From the NCBI RefSeq assembly GCF_000227745.2, contig NC_018012.1, positions 3,093,501-3,157,500 of the forward strand: a DNA stretch of 64,000 bases. The letters run 5' to 3'. Under the pieces are notes generated by a model. That model saw only the letters and a program-made list of their open reading frames with translations, searched no databases and was not told the origin of the DNA. The position numbers and the translations under genes are program-made. Source of the stretch: Thiocystis violascens DSM 198. Its GTDB lineage: Bacteria > Pseudomonadota > Gammaproteobacteria > Chromatiales > Chromatiaceae. Below, in pieces: positions 25,027 to 33,345 of the stretch; the stretch's first letter is position 1, and every line of letters begins with the position of its first letter.

Positions 25027-28000
25027 TCAGGCAATGGCCGCCGCGGGCGAAGTCAGCCGCAGCCAGCGCTGCTCGACGTCGCTCGCCGGAATCGGACGGG
25101 CGTAGAGATAACCCTGCGCCTGCCGGCAGCCGTGCCGCCGGAGAAAGTCCGCCTGCTCCTCGGTTTCCACCCCTTCGGCGACGGTGATCAGGCCCAGCGC
25201 GGTGCCGAGCGCGATGGTGGCCTTGACGATCTCGGCGTCGCCCGCGTCCAGGATGACATCCTTGACGAATTCGCGGTCGATCTTGATCTTGTCGGTGCGG
25301 AATTTCCGCAGGTACTGGAGCGAGGAAAAGCCGGTGCCGAAGTCGTCGATGGCGAAATGAACCCCCAGTTCGGACAGACGCACGATGTCCGACTGGGTCT
25401 GCGCGGTGGCCTCGATCAGCACGGTTTCGGTGAATTCGAGTTCCAGGTGCCCGGGGAGCGCGCCGGTGTCGCGCAGAATCTCCAGAATGCGGTCGCCGAA
25501 GGCAAGGTCGCCGACTTGGTGGGCGCACAGATTGACCGCGATCCGTCCGAAGTCGAGACCCTGTTCGGCCCAGGCGCGGCTTTGCCGGCAGGCATCGGTC
25601 AGCACCCAGTCCGACAGCCCCCGGATCAGTCCGCGCTTTTCGGCCACCGCGATGAAGTCGCCGGGATAGAGCAGGCCGCGGCTGGGGTGACGCCAGCGCA
25701 CCAGCGCCTCCATGCCCACCAGGCGCCCCTCCTGGAGGTCGAATTGCGGCTGATAGTGGATCAGCAATTCGTCTTGCTTGATGGCCTGGGAGAGTTCGCG
25801 AGCGATGTCCATTTCCTGCTTCAGTTGCAAGGTCATGGAGTCCTCGAAAAAGGCATGAGTGCCGCGTCCGGCCTCCTTGGCCTTGTAGAGCGCCACGTCC
25901 GCCTGGGCGATGAGTTCGTCCACGTCGCTGCTCTGCCGATTGGCGATGACGATCCCGATGCTGGTGTTGATCGCGATTCGGATACCGTTCAGGTGGAAGT
26001 CCTGACCGAGGTTCTCGACGATTTTCCCGGCCAGCACGGCGGCATCGGCAATGTCCTTGAATTCACCCTGCAGCAGAGCGAACTCGTCGCCGCCGAGACG
26101 GGCCAGAAGATCGGTGCCTCGGGTGATCGCGGAGAGCCGATCGGCCACGGCGCGCAGCAGTTCGTCGCCGACCGGGTGACCGAGACTGTCGTTGACATCC
26201 TTGAAGTGGTCCAGATCGAGCAGGTGGAGGGCGAAGCGCTTGCGCTCGCGCCGCAGCGCGGTGAGCGCCTGTTGCAGTTCCTCCTTAAACAGCAGCCGGT
26301 TGGGCAGGCCGGTCAGGGCGTCGTGGAAGGCGAGATGTCGAATCTCCGCCTCGGCGCGGCGGCGGACGCTGATGTCGTGGAAGGTCACCACGGCCCCTTC
26401 GATCCGCTGATCGCGTCGCATTGGGGTCGCCCAGTACTCGGCCGGAAAACAACTGCCGTCCTTGCGCCACAGGACTTCATGGGCGACATGGTGATTACCG
26501 CCCTCGCGCGCGGCGGCCAGCATGGCGCAGTCTTCGTGGTACAGCGGGGTGCCATCGGCGTGGGAGTGATGGATCAGATTGTGGACGGCATTCCCGATCA
26601 ACTCGTCGGGGTCGAAACCGACCAGATTGGCGGCGGCCGGATTGATGAAGGTGATCCGGCCCGCGAGATCCAGACCGAAGATCCCCTCGGTGCTGGATTC
26701 CAGCAGCAGCCGCGACTGATCCTCCGCCTTACGGATCGCGGTCTCGGCCTGCTCGTGTTCGATGACGATCGCCGCCAGTTCGGCCGCCGACTCGATCAGT
26801 TCCAGATCCGCCTCGGTTGGCTCCATCGTCTGGGTGGCATACACGGCGAAGGTGCCGAGCACCTGCCCAGAGTGGTCCAGGATGGGTTGCGACCAGCAAG
26901 CCCGGAGCGGGGTCTGGAGCATCAGCTCCCGAAAATCGGACCAGTCGGGATCCGCCAGAATATCCTCCGTGATCACGCGCTGGCCGGTGACGACCGCGGT
27001 TCCGCAGGAACCTACGCCGAACCCCACCCGCACGCCCTCAACGGCACGGGTATAGGACTCTGGCAAACGCAGGGTCGCGAGCGTGTGCAGGGTCTGGGTC
27101 TCGGGATCGAATCGATGAATCGAACAGATGGCATGCGGGGCGATCTGTTCGAGATAGGCGACGATGGCCTCCAGCATGTCGGTCATGGGCCGGCCGCGCG
27201 CCAGCATCTCCAGCACCCGGTTGCGGCCGTCGAGCAGCAGCCGGGCGCGGCGGTAATCGGAGATGTCCTTGGCGACGCTGACGAAGCCGACGACCCGCCC
27301 GCGCTCGTCGCGCTTGTAGTTCCAGTCCACCTGCACGTCGATCAGGCGCCTGTCGCGGGTCAGGTTGCGGCTGTAATAGGTTTGGGGCGGCGGCTGGCGA
27401 AGCGCGAACGACTGAAGATCGTGCAGCAGGGCCAACCTATCGGCCTCGGGCACCAGATCGGCGACACTGCGGCCGATCAGTTCCTCGGGGCGGTAACCCA
27501 GCAGTGCGTGACAGGCGGGGTTGGCGTACTGGATGGTGCCAGCGGTATCGATTTCCTGAATGTAATACTGACTGACCTCCACCAGAGTACGAAACCGTCG
27601 TTCGCTCGCGCGCAGAGCGCGTTCGGCCTGTCGGTGTTTCTTGATCATGGTCGTCGCGGAGCGGGCGATCGTCTGGAACTCGCTAAAAGCCATCGACGGC
27701 GGCACAATCTCCACTTGCGAATTGGCCGATTGCTCGAAGTATTTCACGAAGGATTCGATATTGATGCGCGCCCGGCGCGTCAATCCGCGGATCAGGAGAT
27801 AGAAAAAGGCGACGATCAGCGCGAACAGTCCCCCGATGGAAAGGATCTCTATCTGAAAACGCTGGCGGGCGGACTGACGCAAGGCGCTGACACCTTGCTC
27901 GATCTCGTCGAGATAGGCGCCCGCTCCGACATACCAGCCCCACTCGTCGAGCGTCTCGACATAGCTCATTTTGGGCGCCGAGCGCTGGCCTGGGAACAGT

Positions 28001-28482
28001 GGCAGGACATACTCGACGAAGCCGCCGCCAGCGCGCGCCTGCTCGATCAGCGCACGCACGATCGGCTTGCCGTTCTCGTCGGTCGCCTCCAGCATGTTTT
28101 CTCCCTTGGCCGGCCCCGCCAGCGACAGACCGTCCCATTGTCCCGCGAAGACGTAGGTACCGTCCTCGAAGGGTAGCCGTTCGAGCCAGTCCAGGGTCGC
28201 GCGCTGCGCCTCGGCGCGCGGATCGGCCGAGGCGTCTCCGTCACCCTGACCCGTTGCGACGCGGGTCTGCTGATGGCGCGCGAATGCAATCGCCTGGCGC
28301 ACCGTCCCGATCAGACGGTCCCGCTCCCCCGCCAGTGATTCAGCCCGCAGACTGGCCGTCTCCTGCTGCAATTCCCAGTGTTCGAACAGGGCTAACACCA
28401 TCAGGCTCATGCAGATGGCTGCCAGCGCCATTGCAAAGGTCTTGTGAGACAGGGCGGTGACGAGCGAGGGAGGTGTTGGCAT
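25027..28482 (-). CDS. Cache-PAS-GAF-PAS-GGDEF-EAL cyclic-di-GMP regulator
   Basis: A 1151-residue membrane sensor. Order: first membrane helix (about 10-30), periplasmic single Cache domain (DGTYVFAGQWDGLSLAGP onward, about 60-190), second helix near 215-235, PAS, GAF (about 440-590), PAS, GGDEF and EAL. The diguanylate cyclase motif GGDEF (ARLGGDEFALL, about 796) and the phosphodiesterase motif EALVR (about 924), with DDFGTGFSSL and VAEGVET, are all intact, so both synthesis and breakdown of cyclic-di-GMP are possible. The start at 28482 places the first helix at the N-terminus; the open frame continues 93 codons upstream through an IS relic and is not used. Confidence 0.92.
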   Translation of the reverse strand: MPTPPSLVTALSHKTFAMALAAICMSLMVLALFEHWELQQETASLRAESLAGERDRLIGTVRQAIAFARHQQTRVATGQGDGDASADPRAEAQRATLDWLERLPFEDGTYVFAGQWDGLSLAGPAKGENMLEATDENGKPIVRALIEQARAGGGFVEYVLPLFPGQRSAPKMSYVETLDEWGWYVGAGAYLDEIEQGVSALRQSARQRFQIEILSIGGLFALIVAFFYLLIRGLTRRARINIESFVKYFEQSANSQVEIVPPSMAFSEFQTIARSATTMIKKHRQAERALRASERRFRTLVEVSQYYIQEIDTAGTIQYANPACHALLGYRPEELIGRSVADLVPEADRLALLHDLQSFALRQPPPQTYYSRNLTRDRRLIDVQVDWNYKRDERGRVVGFVSVAKDISDYRRARLLLDGRNRVLEMLARGRPMTDMLEAIVAYLEQIAPHAICSIHRFDPETQTLHTLATLRLPESYTRAVEGVRVGFGVGSCGTAVVTGQRVITEDILADPDWSDFRELMLQTPLRACWSQPILDHSGQVLGTFAVYATQTMEPTEADLELIESAAELAAIVIEHEQAETAIRKAEDQSRLLLESSTEGIFGLDLAGRITFINPAAANLVGFDPDELIGNAVHNLIHHSHADGTPLYHEDCAMLAAAREGGNHHVAHEVLWRKDGSCFPAEYWATPMRRDQRIEGAVVTFHDISVRRRAEAEIRHLAFHDALTGLPNRLLFKEELQQALTALRRERKRFALHLLDLDHFKDVNDSLGHPVGDELLRAVADRLSAITRGTDLLARLGGDEFALLQGEFKDIADAAVLAGKIVENLGQDFHLNGIRIAINTSIGIVIANRQSSDVDELIAQADVALYKAKEAGRGTHAFFEDSMTLQLKQEMDIARELSQAIKQDELLIHYQPQFDLQEGRLVGMEALVRWRHPSRGLLYPGDFIAVAEKRGLIRGLSDWVLTDACRQSRAWAEQGLDFGRIAVNLCAHQVGDLAFGDRILEILRDTGALPGHLELEFTETVLIEATAQTQSDIVRLSELGVHFAIDDFGTGFSSLQYLRKFRTDKIKIDREFVKDVILDAGDAEIVKATIALGTALGLITVAEGVETEEQADFLRRHGCRQAQGYLYARPIPASDVEQRWLRLTSPAAAIA

Positions 28483-28562
28483 GTTGGATGAGTGGAAATT
28501 GCCGAAGCGGTCTGTACTGGCGTGCGTTGGATCGGGGTATTCTAGCAGCCTGTCAGGCTTGA

Positions 28563-28660
28563 TCATTCGGATTCCAGACCGCGCGGGAGAAACAGCCGAA
28601 ACCCCATCACGGATTTGATAATGCCGAAGACCGGCTCGACGGTTTGTTGGCACGGAGCGT
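28563..28660 (-). pseudogene. Fragment of an IS1182-like transposase C-terminus
   Basis: The reverse strand reads QQTVEPVFGIIKSVMGFR then LFLPRGLESE and a stop. EPVFGxIKxxxGFRxFxLRG is characteristic of the end of IS1182-family transposases. Only about 30 codons survive and no ends of the element were found. It lies between dnaN and the cyclic-di-GMP gene. Confidence 0.7.
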
Positions 28661-28852
28661 CGGTCGCCCGGCTTTTGGGAGTACCGAGCCAATGGGCCAG
28701 CACTCAACCGAGGTCGCGTCGGGTGGGGGGAGCCAGCGGGTTCGCGAAGCGCTACGAGCAATGGGGATGGCGCTTATCGCGTTTGATCTAGGGGTTGAAA
28801 AATGGGGAAAAGTAAATCCTGCCCTTCTGTTTCTTTATGAACCAACGCCGAT

Positions 28853-29953
28853 TTAAATTCGCATGGGCATAACAACAAAAGTTTCATCTTCAGCGTCTTT
28901 GCCGCGCCAGACTGAGCTGCTGTTCCCATCCTGGAATTGGATATGGACATCGCTTTCGTCGATGGCACCTAAAACGTCCATAAGATAGGAGACATTAAAA
29001 CCGATCGATGTCGACTCGTCGGTATAAAGGAGTTCGATTTCCTCTTCGGCTTCTTCCTGCTCTGGATTATGTGCGAGAAGTTTGAGTGTGTCTTGCAAGA
29101 ATGTGAGTCGAACACCACGATATTTTTCGTTTGATAAGATCGCCGTTCGGGATAACGAGCGCTTCAGTTCATCTTTTTTCAATAATGCCGATTTTTGAAG
29201 TTCGCGGGGTATGACTCGTTCATACTCAGGGTAGCGACCGTCAACTATTTTTGACGTCATAGCCATATTTCCAAAGGAGATGTGGAAACTTTTTTCTCCT
29301 AAGCTCATCGTTGCATCCTCCTCGGAACTACTCAGTTGCCGCCGAAGCTCCAGGATGGTTTTGCTCGGTATGATCACTTGACGGGGTTCGCTGATACCTA
29401 TAGCTACCTTGCTACGATATTTTGCGAGCCTATGGCCATCGGTCGCAACTGCCGTTAATGAAGTGGCATTAAATTCGATAAGTAGTCCATTTAAGTAATA
29501 GCGTACATCCTGTTGCGCCATTGCGAACGATGTCTTTTCCAGCAATCGTTTTAATATGGACTCACTGATGGTGAACTGAAAACCATCGTTGACAGGCTCC
29601 ATAAACGGAAAATCAGCCGCAGGCAATACGCCCAAAGAAAAACGTCCGCGTCCCGAGGTGATTACGCATCGATCATCCCCAATACGGAACCGAATTTCTG
29701 CGCCATCACCCAGGCTCCGACAAATGTCGATTAATTTTCTAGCAGGTATGGTGGCATCGCCCGTATGCTGGGTTTCAACTGCAAAATCAGTTTTAACTTC
29801 AACCTCTAAATCAGATCCAGTCATTGTCACTCGGCCACTTTCAGCGAACAAATGCAGATTGCTCAGAATTGGCAAAGTTTGGCGCCGCTCGACAACGCCG
29901 GTCACCTTGACGAGAGCGGGTAAAAGTATTTCTCGGTTAACGACAAATTCCAT
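28853..29953 (-). CDS. dnaN: DNA polymerase III beta sliding clamp
   Basis: A 366-residue protein, the same length as the E. coli clamp. It begins MEFVVNREILLPALVKV and contains the three repeated clamp domains; VEVKTDF, TDGHRLA and VMPMRI (C-terminal end) are conserved landmarks. It encircles DNA and tethers the replicative polymerase. ATG at 29951-29953 follows GGAGAG; the upstream in-frame ATGs lack a spacing-compatible site. It is 76 bases downstream of dnaA. recF, normally next, is absent from this locus. Confidence 0.96.
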   Translation of the reverse strand: MEFVVNREILLPALVKVTGVVERRQTLPILSNLHLFAESGRVTMTGSDLEVEVKTDFAVETQHTGDATIPARKLIDICRSLGDGAEIRFRIGDDRCVITSGRGRFSLGVLPAADFPFMEPVNDGFQFTISESILKRLLEKTSFAMAQQDVRYYLNGLLIEFNATSLTAVATDGHRLAKYRSKVAIGISEPRQVIIPSKTILELRRQLSSSEEDATMSLGEKSFHISFGNMAMTSKIVDGRYPEYERVIPRELQKSALLKKDELKRSLSRTAILSNEKYRGVRLTFLQDTLKLLAHNPEQEEAEEEIELLYTDESTSIGFNVSYLMDVLGAIDESDVHIQFQDGNSSSVWRGKDAEDETFVVMPMRI

Positions 29954-30029
29954 CGAACTCTCCATAAATGGCAAAATAGTTCGCCAATCGTAATTTTCTA
30001 TAATATTACGATTGGCGTTACTTAAAAAA

Positions 30030-31367
30030 CTATGAGTTAAGTATTCTTAACAGATTCTTGTAATCTTCGTCTACCCCCGCTTCGCTTTCCCTTAAGCTTT
30101 TTATTTTTCGAGTAGCATGTAGAACGGTAGTATGATCACGACCGCCGAATGCATTGCCAATTTCTGGCAGGCTGTGCTTAGTCAGTTCTTTTGCTAATGT
30201 CATGGCGATTTGTCTCGGTCGCGCGAGTGATCGGCTCCGTTTTGGCGAAAGCATGTCGGACGTACGAAGCTTGAAATACTCTGCAACTGTTTTTTGAATA
30301 TTCTCAACACTGACCTGTTTGTCCTGAGCTGCCAGCATGTCTCGAAGTGCATGCTTGGCAAATTCCAGGTTGATCGCCTTGCCAGTAAATTCGGCATTTG
30401 CGACTAAACGACGTAACGCCCCCTCTAATTCTCGAATATTCGATCGGATTCGACGACCTACAAAAAAAGCCACATCATCGGGGAGTTCCACGCCCCACTG
30501 GGTCGCCTTGCAATGAAGGATAGCAACGCTTGTCTCCAGATCCGGTGGTTCGATTGATACTGTCAGTCCCCAACCAAAACGTGATTTCAAGCGCTCCTCC
30601 AGCCCAACAACCTCTTTCGGAAAACGATCACTCGTGAGGATAATTTGTTGGCGTGAGTCAAAAAGTGCGTTGAAGGTGTGAAAAAATTCTTCCTGGGAGC
30701 GCTCCTTGCCCGCAAAAAACTGAACGTCATCAATGAGAAGCGCATTGACCGAGCGATAGGTTTTCTTGAAATCATCAATTTTATTATGCTGGAGCGCCTT
30801 AATCATCTCGGCGACAAATCTTTCGGAGTGTAAGTAAACGACCCGAGCAGTCGGATTCGATGACAGTATGATGTTCCCAACGGCATGCATTAAATGTGTC
30901 TTGCCGAGTCCAACTCCACCATAGATAAATAAAGGGTTATAAGCCGTGCCAGGATTCTGGCCGATCTGCATCGAGGCAGCACGAGCAAGTTGATTCGATT
31001 TCCCCTCTACAAAAGTCTCAAACGTGAAATCCGGATTAAGATGGGCATTTGAACGCCTTTGCGCAAGCTCAGGAACGACGGCTGAAATAAAGTTTTGGTC
31101 TCGATCAGTCTGGTTATTGACGCGGTGTTCAACACCTCCCACTTCGAATGTAATCTGAGGAACAGACCCTTCACTAAAAAGAGTACAAAGTTCGAGTAGT
31201 CTTTTTTCATAATGATTCTGCGCCCAATCCAACACAAATCGATTGGGAGCGTATAGTTGTAACTGAAGTCCGTCGACGCGTGCCTGGAGAGGTAAAATCC
31301 AAGTGTTGAATTCCGCCGATGTTAATTCGCCCTTCAGTTGCCTGACACACTGCTCCCATAAATCCAT
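30030..31367 (-). CDS. dnaA: Chromosomal replication initiator DnaA
   Basis: A 445-residue AAA+ protein that binds DnaA boxes and melts oriC. Walker A is [16 protein letters not shown]; Walker [10 protein letters not shown]; the C-terminal DNA-binding domain carries the DnaA signature [14 protein letters not shown]. The N-terminal oligomerisation domain begins [16 protein letters not shown] good ribosome-binding site (AGGAGA) precedes the ATG at 31365-31367. The promoter region upstream (31368-31563) contains one perfect DnaA box and is cut off by an IS at 31564. Confidence 0.97.
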   Translation of the reverse strand: MDLWEQCVRQLKGELTSAEFNTWILPLQARVDGLQLQLYAPNRFVLDWAQNHYEKRLLELCTLFSEGSVPQITFEVGGVEHRVNNQTDRDQNFISAVVPELAQRRSNAHLNPDFTFETFVEGKSNQLARAASMQIGQNPGTAYNPLFIYGGVGLGKTHLMHAVGNIILSSNPTARVVYLHSERFVAEMIKALQHNKIDDFKKTYRSVNALLIDDVQFFAGKERSQEEFFHTFNALFDSRQQIILTSDRFPKEVVGLEERLKSRFGWGLTVSIEPPDLETSVAILHCKATQWGVELPDDVAFFVGRRIRSNIRELEGALRRLVANAEFTGKAINLEFAKHALRDMLAAQDKQVSVENIQKTVAEYFKLRTSDMLSPKRSRSLARPRQIAMTLAKELTKHSLPEIGNAFGGRDHTTVLHATRKIKSLRESEAGVDEDYKNLLRILNS

Positions 31368-31530
31368 GGTATCTCCTGACTAAGATGTTAAATTGCGGCT
31401 TTTTTCGTCTATTTTTTATGCGGTTTTCATGTCGACCGCTGACACCCCGAGTGCCTGCGGTCACCAGGCCGAGTAGGCGGAGATTTTCAAAGACCATCGA
31501 TTTTAGATAGTCTAGCGTCGTCTAACAGAC

Positions 31531-31539
31531 TTATCCACA
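31531..31539 (+). promoter_or_regulatory. DnaA box in the dnaA upstream region
   Basis: TTATCCACA, a perfect consensus DnaA box, 164 bases upstream of the dnaA start codon. Such a box commonly serves autoregulation of dnaA. It is 25 bases from the left end of an IS. Confidence 0.65.
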
Positions 31540-31563
31540 AGCGAAATTCTGACGTTTCGCTTA

Positions 31564-32757
31564 GAGGGTGTAGACAAAAATAATTGAGCTGCTATTTGTA
31601 TACCAGTCTACAACTGAGCTGGTGTGCGCTGATGTCGAAAGCTGGTCGTCCCCCCAAGATTCACGAGGCGGAGCAAGCGGTATTGCGTCAAATTGTCACG
31701 GATCGCCCGACCTCCACGCTGTCAGAGATTGCCCGGGAACTCGCGGCACGGACGGGAATCGAGGCTCATGAAGCAACGATTCGCAAGTCCTTGCGGGAGG
31801 CGGGCGTCACGCGCCTCCGGGGCGAGAGTGGTCTCGAGGCGCAAGCGCGCGCAACGCCGCGTCGGTATGGGTATACGGATGCGCATCGTCGCCACGACCC
31901 CGACCAAAGCTACCCAAGTTGTCTGACCGATGCGGAGTGGGACTTGGTCGCCGCTCTCTTTGAGATGCCGGGCGGGCGGGGTCAACCGCCCCGCGTGTCG
32001 CGCCGGAGCATCCTGGAGGCGTGTTGCTACGTGGTGCGCACGGGGTGCGCGTGGCGGATGCTGCCGCACGATTTCGCGCCTTGGCAGAATGTCTACAAGA
32101 CGTTTCGCCGTTGGAGTGCGGCTGGGAAGTTTGAGCAGATGCATGATCGACTGCGGGGGCAATGGCGCGAACGCGAGGGGCGTGAGATCGCGCCGACGGC
32201 GGCGGTGCTGGATGCGCAATCGACCCGCGGCTCGCCGCAGGGTGGACCGAGCGGCTTTGATGCGGGCAAGCAGGTCAAGGGGCGCAAGCGCAGCCTGGTG
32301 GTCGATACCTTGGGGTTCGTGTTGGCGGTGAGCGTGGTCGCGGCCAATCTTCAGGACCGCGATGCCGCCTCGGGCGCCGTCGCTGACGCGGCCGCCAAGT
32401 ACCCCCAGATCAACACGCTGTTTGTCGATAGCGCCTACGCCGGTCAATTTGCCCAAACCACCGAGCAGACCCACGCGATCCGCGTGGAAGTCGTGCGCCA
32501 TCCAGCCAACAAAAGCGTTGGCTCCTGGCACGTGGACGGGGCGCCTGACCGAGTGGTGATCGCCAACGCCGACGGCTTCGTTCCGCTGCCGAAGCGCTGG
32601 GTTGTCGAGCGCACCCATGCGTGGAATGAGCGTGCCCGTCGATTGATCATGCATCATGACCGTCTGCCAGCGGTCTCCGAAACCTGGGTTTGGCTGGCGG
32701 AGGCGCGCATCCTGCTGCGGCGGTTGACCACAACGGTTTGATTTTGTCTACACCCTC
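31564..32757 (+). mobile_element. Insertion sequence with IS5-type transposase, between dnaA and candidate oriC
   Basis: Ends carry inverted repeats GAGGGTGTAGACAAAA on the left and its complement ending at 32757 on the right (16 perfect bases). The outside neighbours are TTA and TGA, so no exact target duplication can be claimed; it might be an old insertion or a TNA duplication with one change. The 1194-bp element holds a single intact transposase gene. Confidence 0.85.
31632..32741 (+). CDS. IS5-type transposase with N-terminal helix-turn-helix
   Basis: A 369-residue transposase. Residues 1-75 are an IS630-like helix-turn-helix (GRPPKIHEAEQAVLRQIV, TLSEIARELAARTG, TIRKSLREAGV). Then a DUF4096-type domain (CLTDAEWDLVAALF) and a complete DDE core: Asp in AAVLDAQSTRGSP, Asp in LFVDSAYAG, Glu in WVVERTHAWN. 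So the gene looks intact. Start at ATG 31632, since the TTG-started extension to 31584 adds an unconserved head. The combination of an IS630-type DNA-binding head with an IS5-type core is worth noting. Confidence 0.9.
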   Translation: MSKAGRPPKIHEAEQAVLRQIVTDRPTSTLSEIARELAARTGIEAHEATIRKSLREAGVTRLRGESGLEAQARATPRRYGYTDAHRRHDPDQSYPSCLTDAEWDLVAALFEMPGGRGQPPRVSRRSILEACCYVVRTGCAWRMLPHDFAPWQNVYKTFRRWSAAGKFEQMHDRLRGQWREREGREIAPTAAVLDAQSTRGSPQGGPSGFDAGKQVKGRKRSLVVDTLGFVLAVSVVAANLQDRDAASGAVADAAAKYPQINTLFVDSAYAGQFAQTTEQTHAIRVEVVRHPANKSVGSWHVDGAPDRVVIANADGFVPLPKRWVVERTHAWNERARRLIMHHDRLPAVSETWVWLAEARILLRRLTTTV

Positions 32758-32999
32758 TGAGTGCGACCAAAAGTGATACAGGCCACTCTGCTGTCATGCG
32801 GCTTGCCTAATTTTGTCTCGCCAGCCCCCGTGCGGATCTCGGCCTTGACCACGGGTTTGAGCACACGGCCGAGCTCAGACCGATCCCACCGGGCAGGATC
32901 CACCCGCCCAACGGAAAAGGCTACGCCGCTTTCAAGCCATTCTTAAAGTCATCGCATCAAGCACCGCTTGCGTCGATCATCGCCCCAGCGACTGCGCCA

Positions 33000-33330
33000 G
33001 GCCCTGGATTAATCGCCCAAAAACACAAGTTATTGATTAATAATCAATAAATAAAAACCTGGTCAAAACCACTGGAGCGATTTGTGAATAATCTGTGCAA
33101 AAATGCGCCGAGCGATGTTACACACAGATTATCCATCGCTTTAGCCAGCATCCATGCACTTCTTTTATCTTATTCAACCGTTTGTTTTTAAATTAATTTA
33201 AATAAAAAATCAGTTTATCCACAACCCTTATTATTATAATTATTTGTATACATCATTTTTTATAAAAACCCGACCGAAACGCTCAAATCTCTCGTCTGTC
33301 GGGAGTTTTATCCCGCGATCCGTCGATCAC
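33000..33330. other. Candidate chromosomal origin (oriC)
   Basis: AT-rich 330-base region with DnaA boxes: TGTGAATAA (33083-33091, reverse of TTATTCACA), TTACACACA (33118-33126, one mismatch), TTATCCATC (33129-33137, weaker) and perfect TTATCCACA (33215-33223). Very AT-rich stretches at 33030-33057 and 33165-33275 could be unwinding elements. It lies beside dnaA, the usual place in gammaproteobacteria, but separated from dnaA by an IS and 240 bases of unassigned sequence (32758-32999). Confidence 0.7.
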
Positions 33331-33345
33331 GGGTAAAATGCCTTG

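Noticed and set aside
24973..28176. 1067-codon open frame on the + strand opposite the cyclic-di-GMP gene
   Set aside because: Mirror of conserved GGDEF/EAL codons; translated sequence has no recognisable motif.
32758..32999. Candidate gene relic between IS and oriC
   Set aside because: Short frames exist on both strands but none resembles a known protein and no signals are visible.
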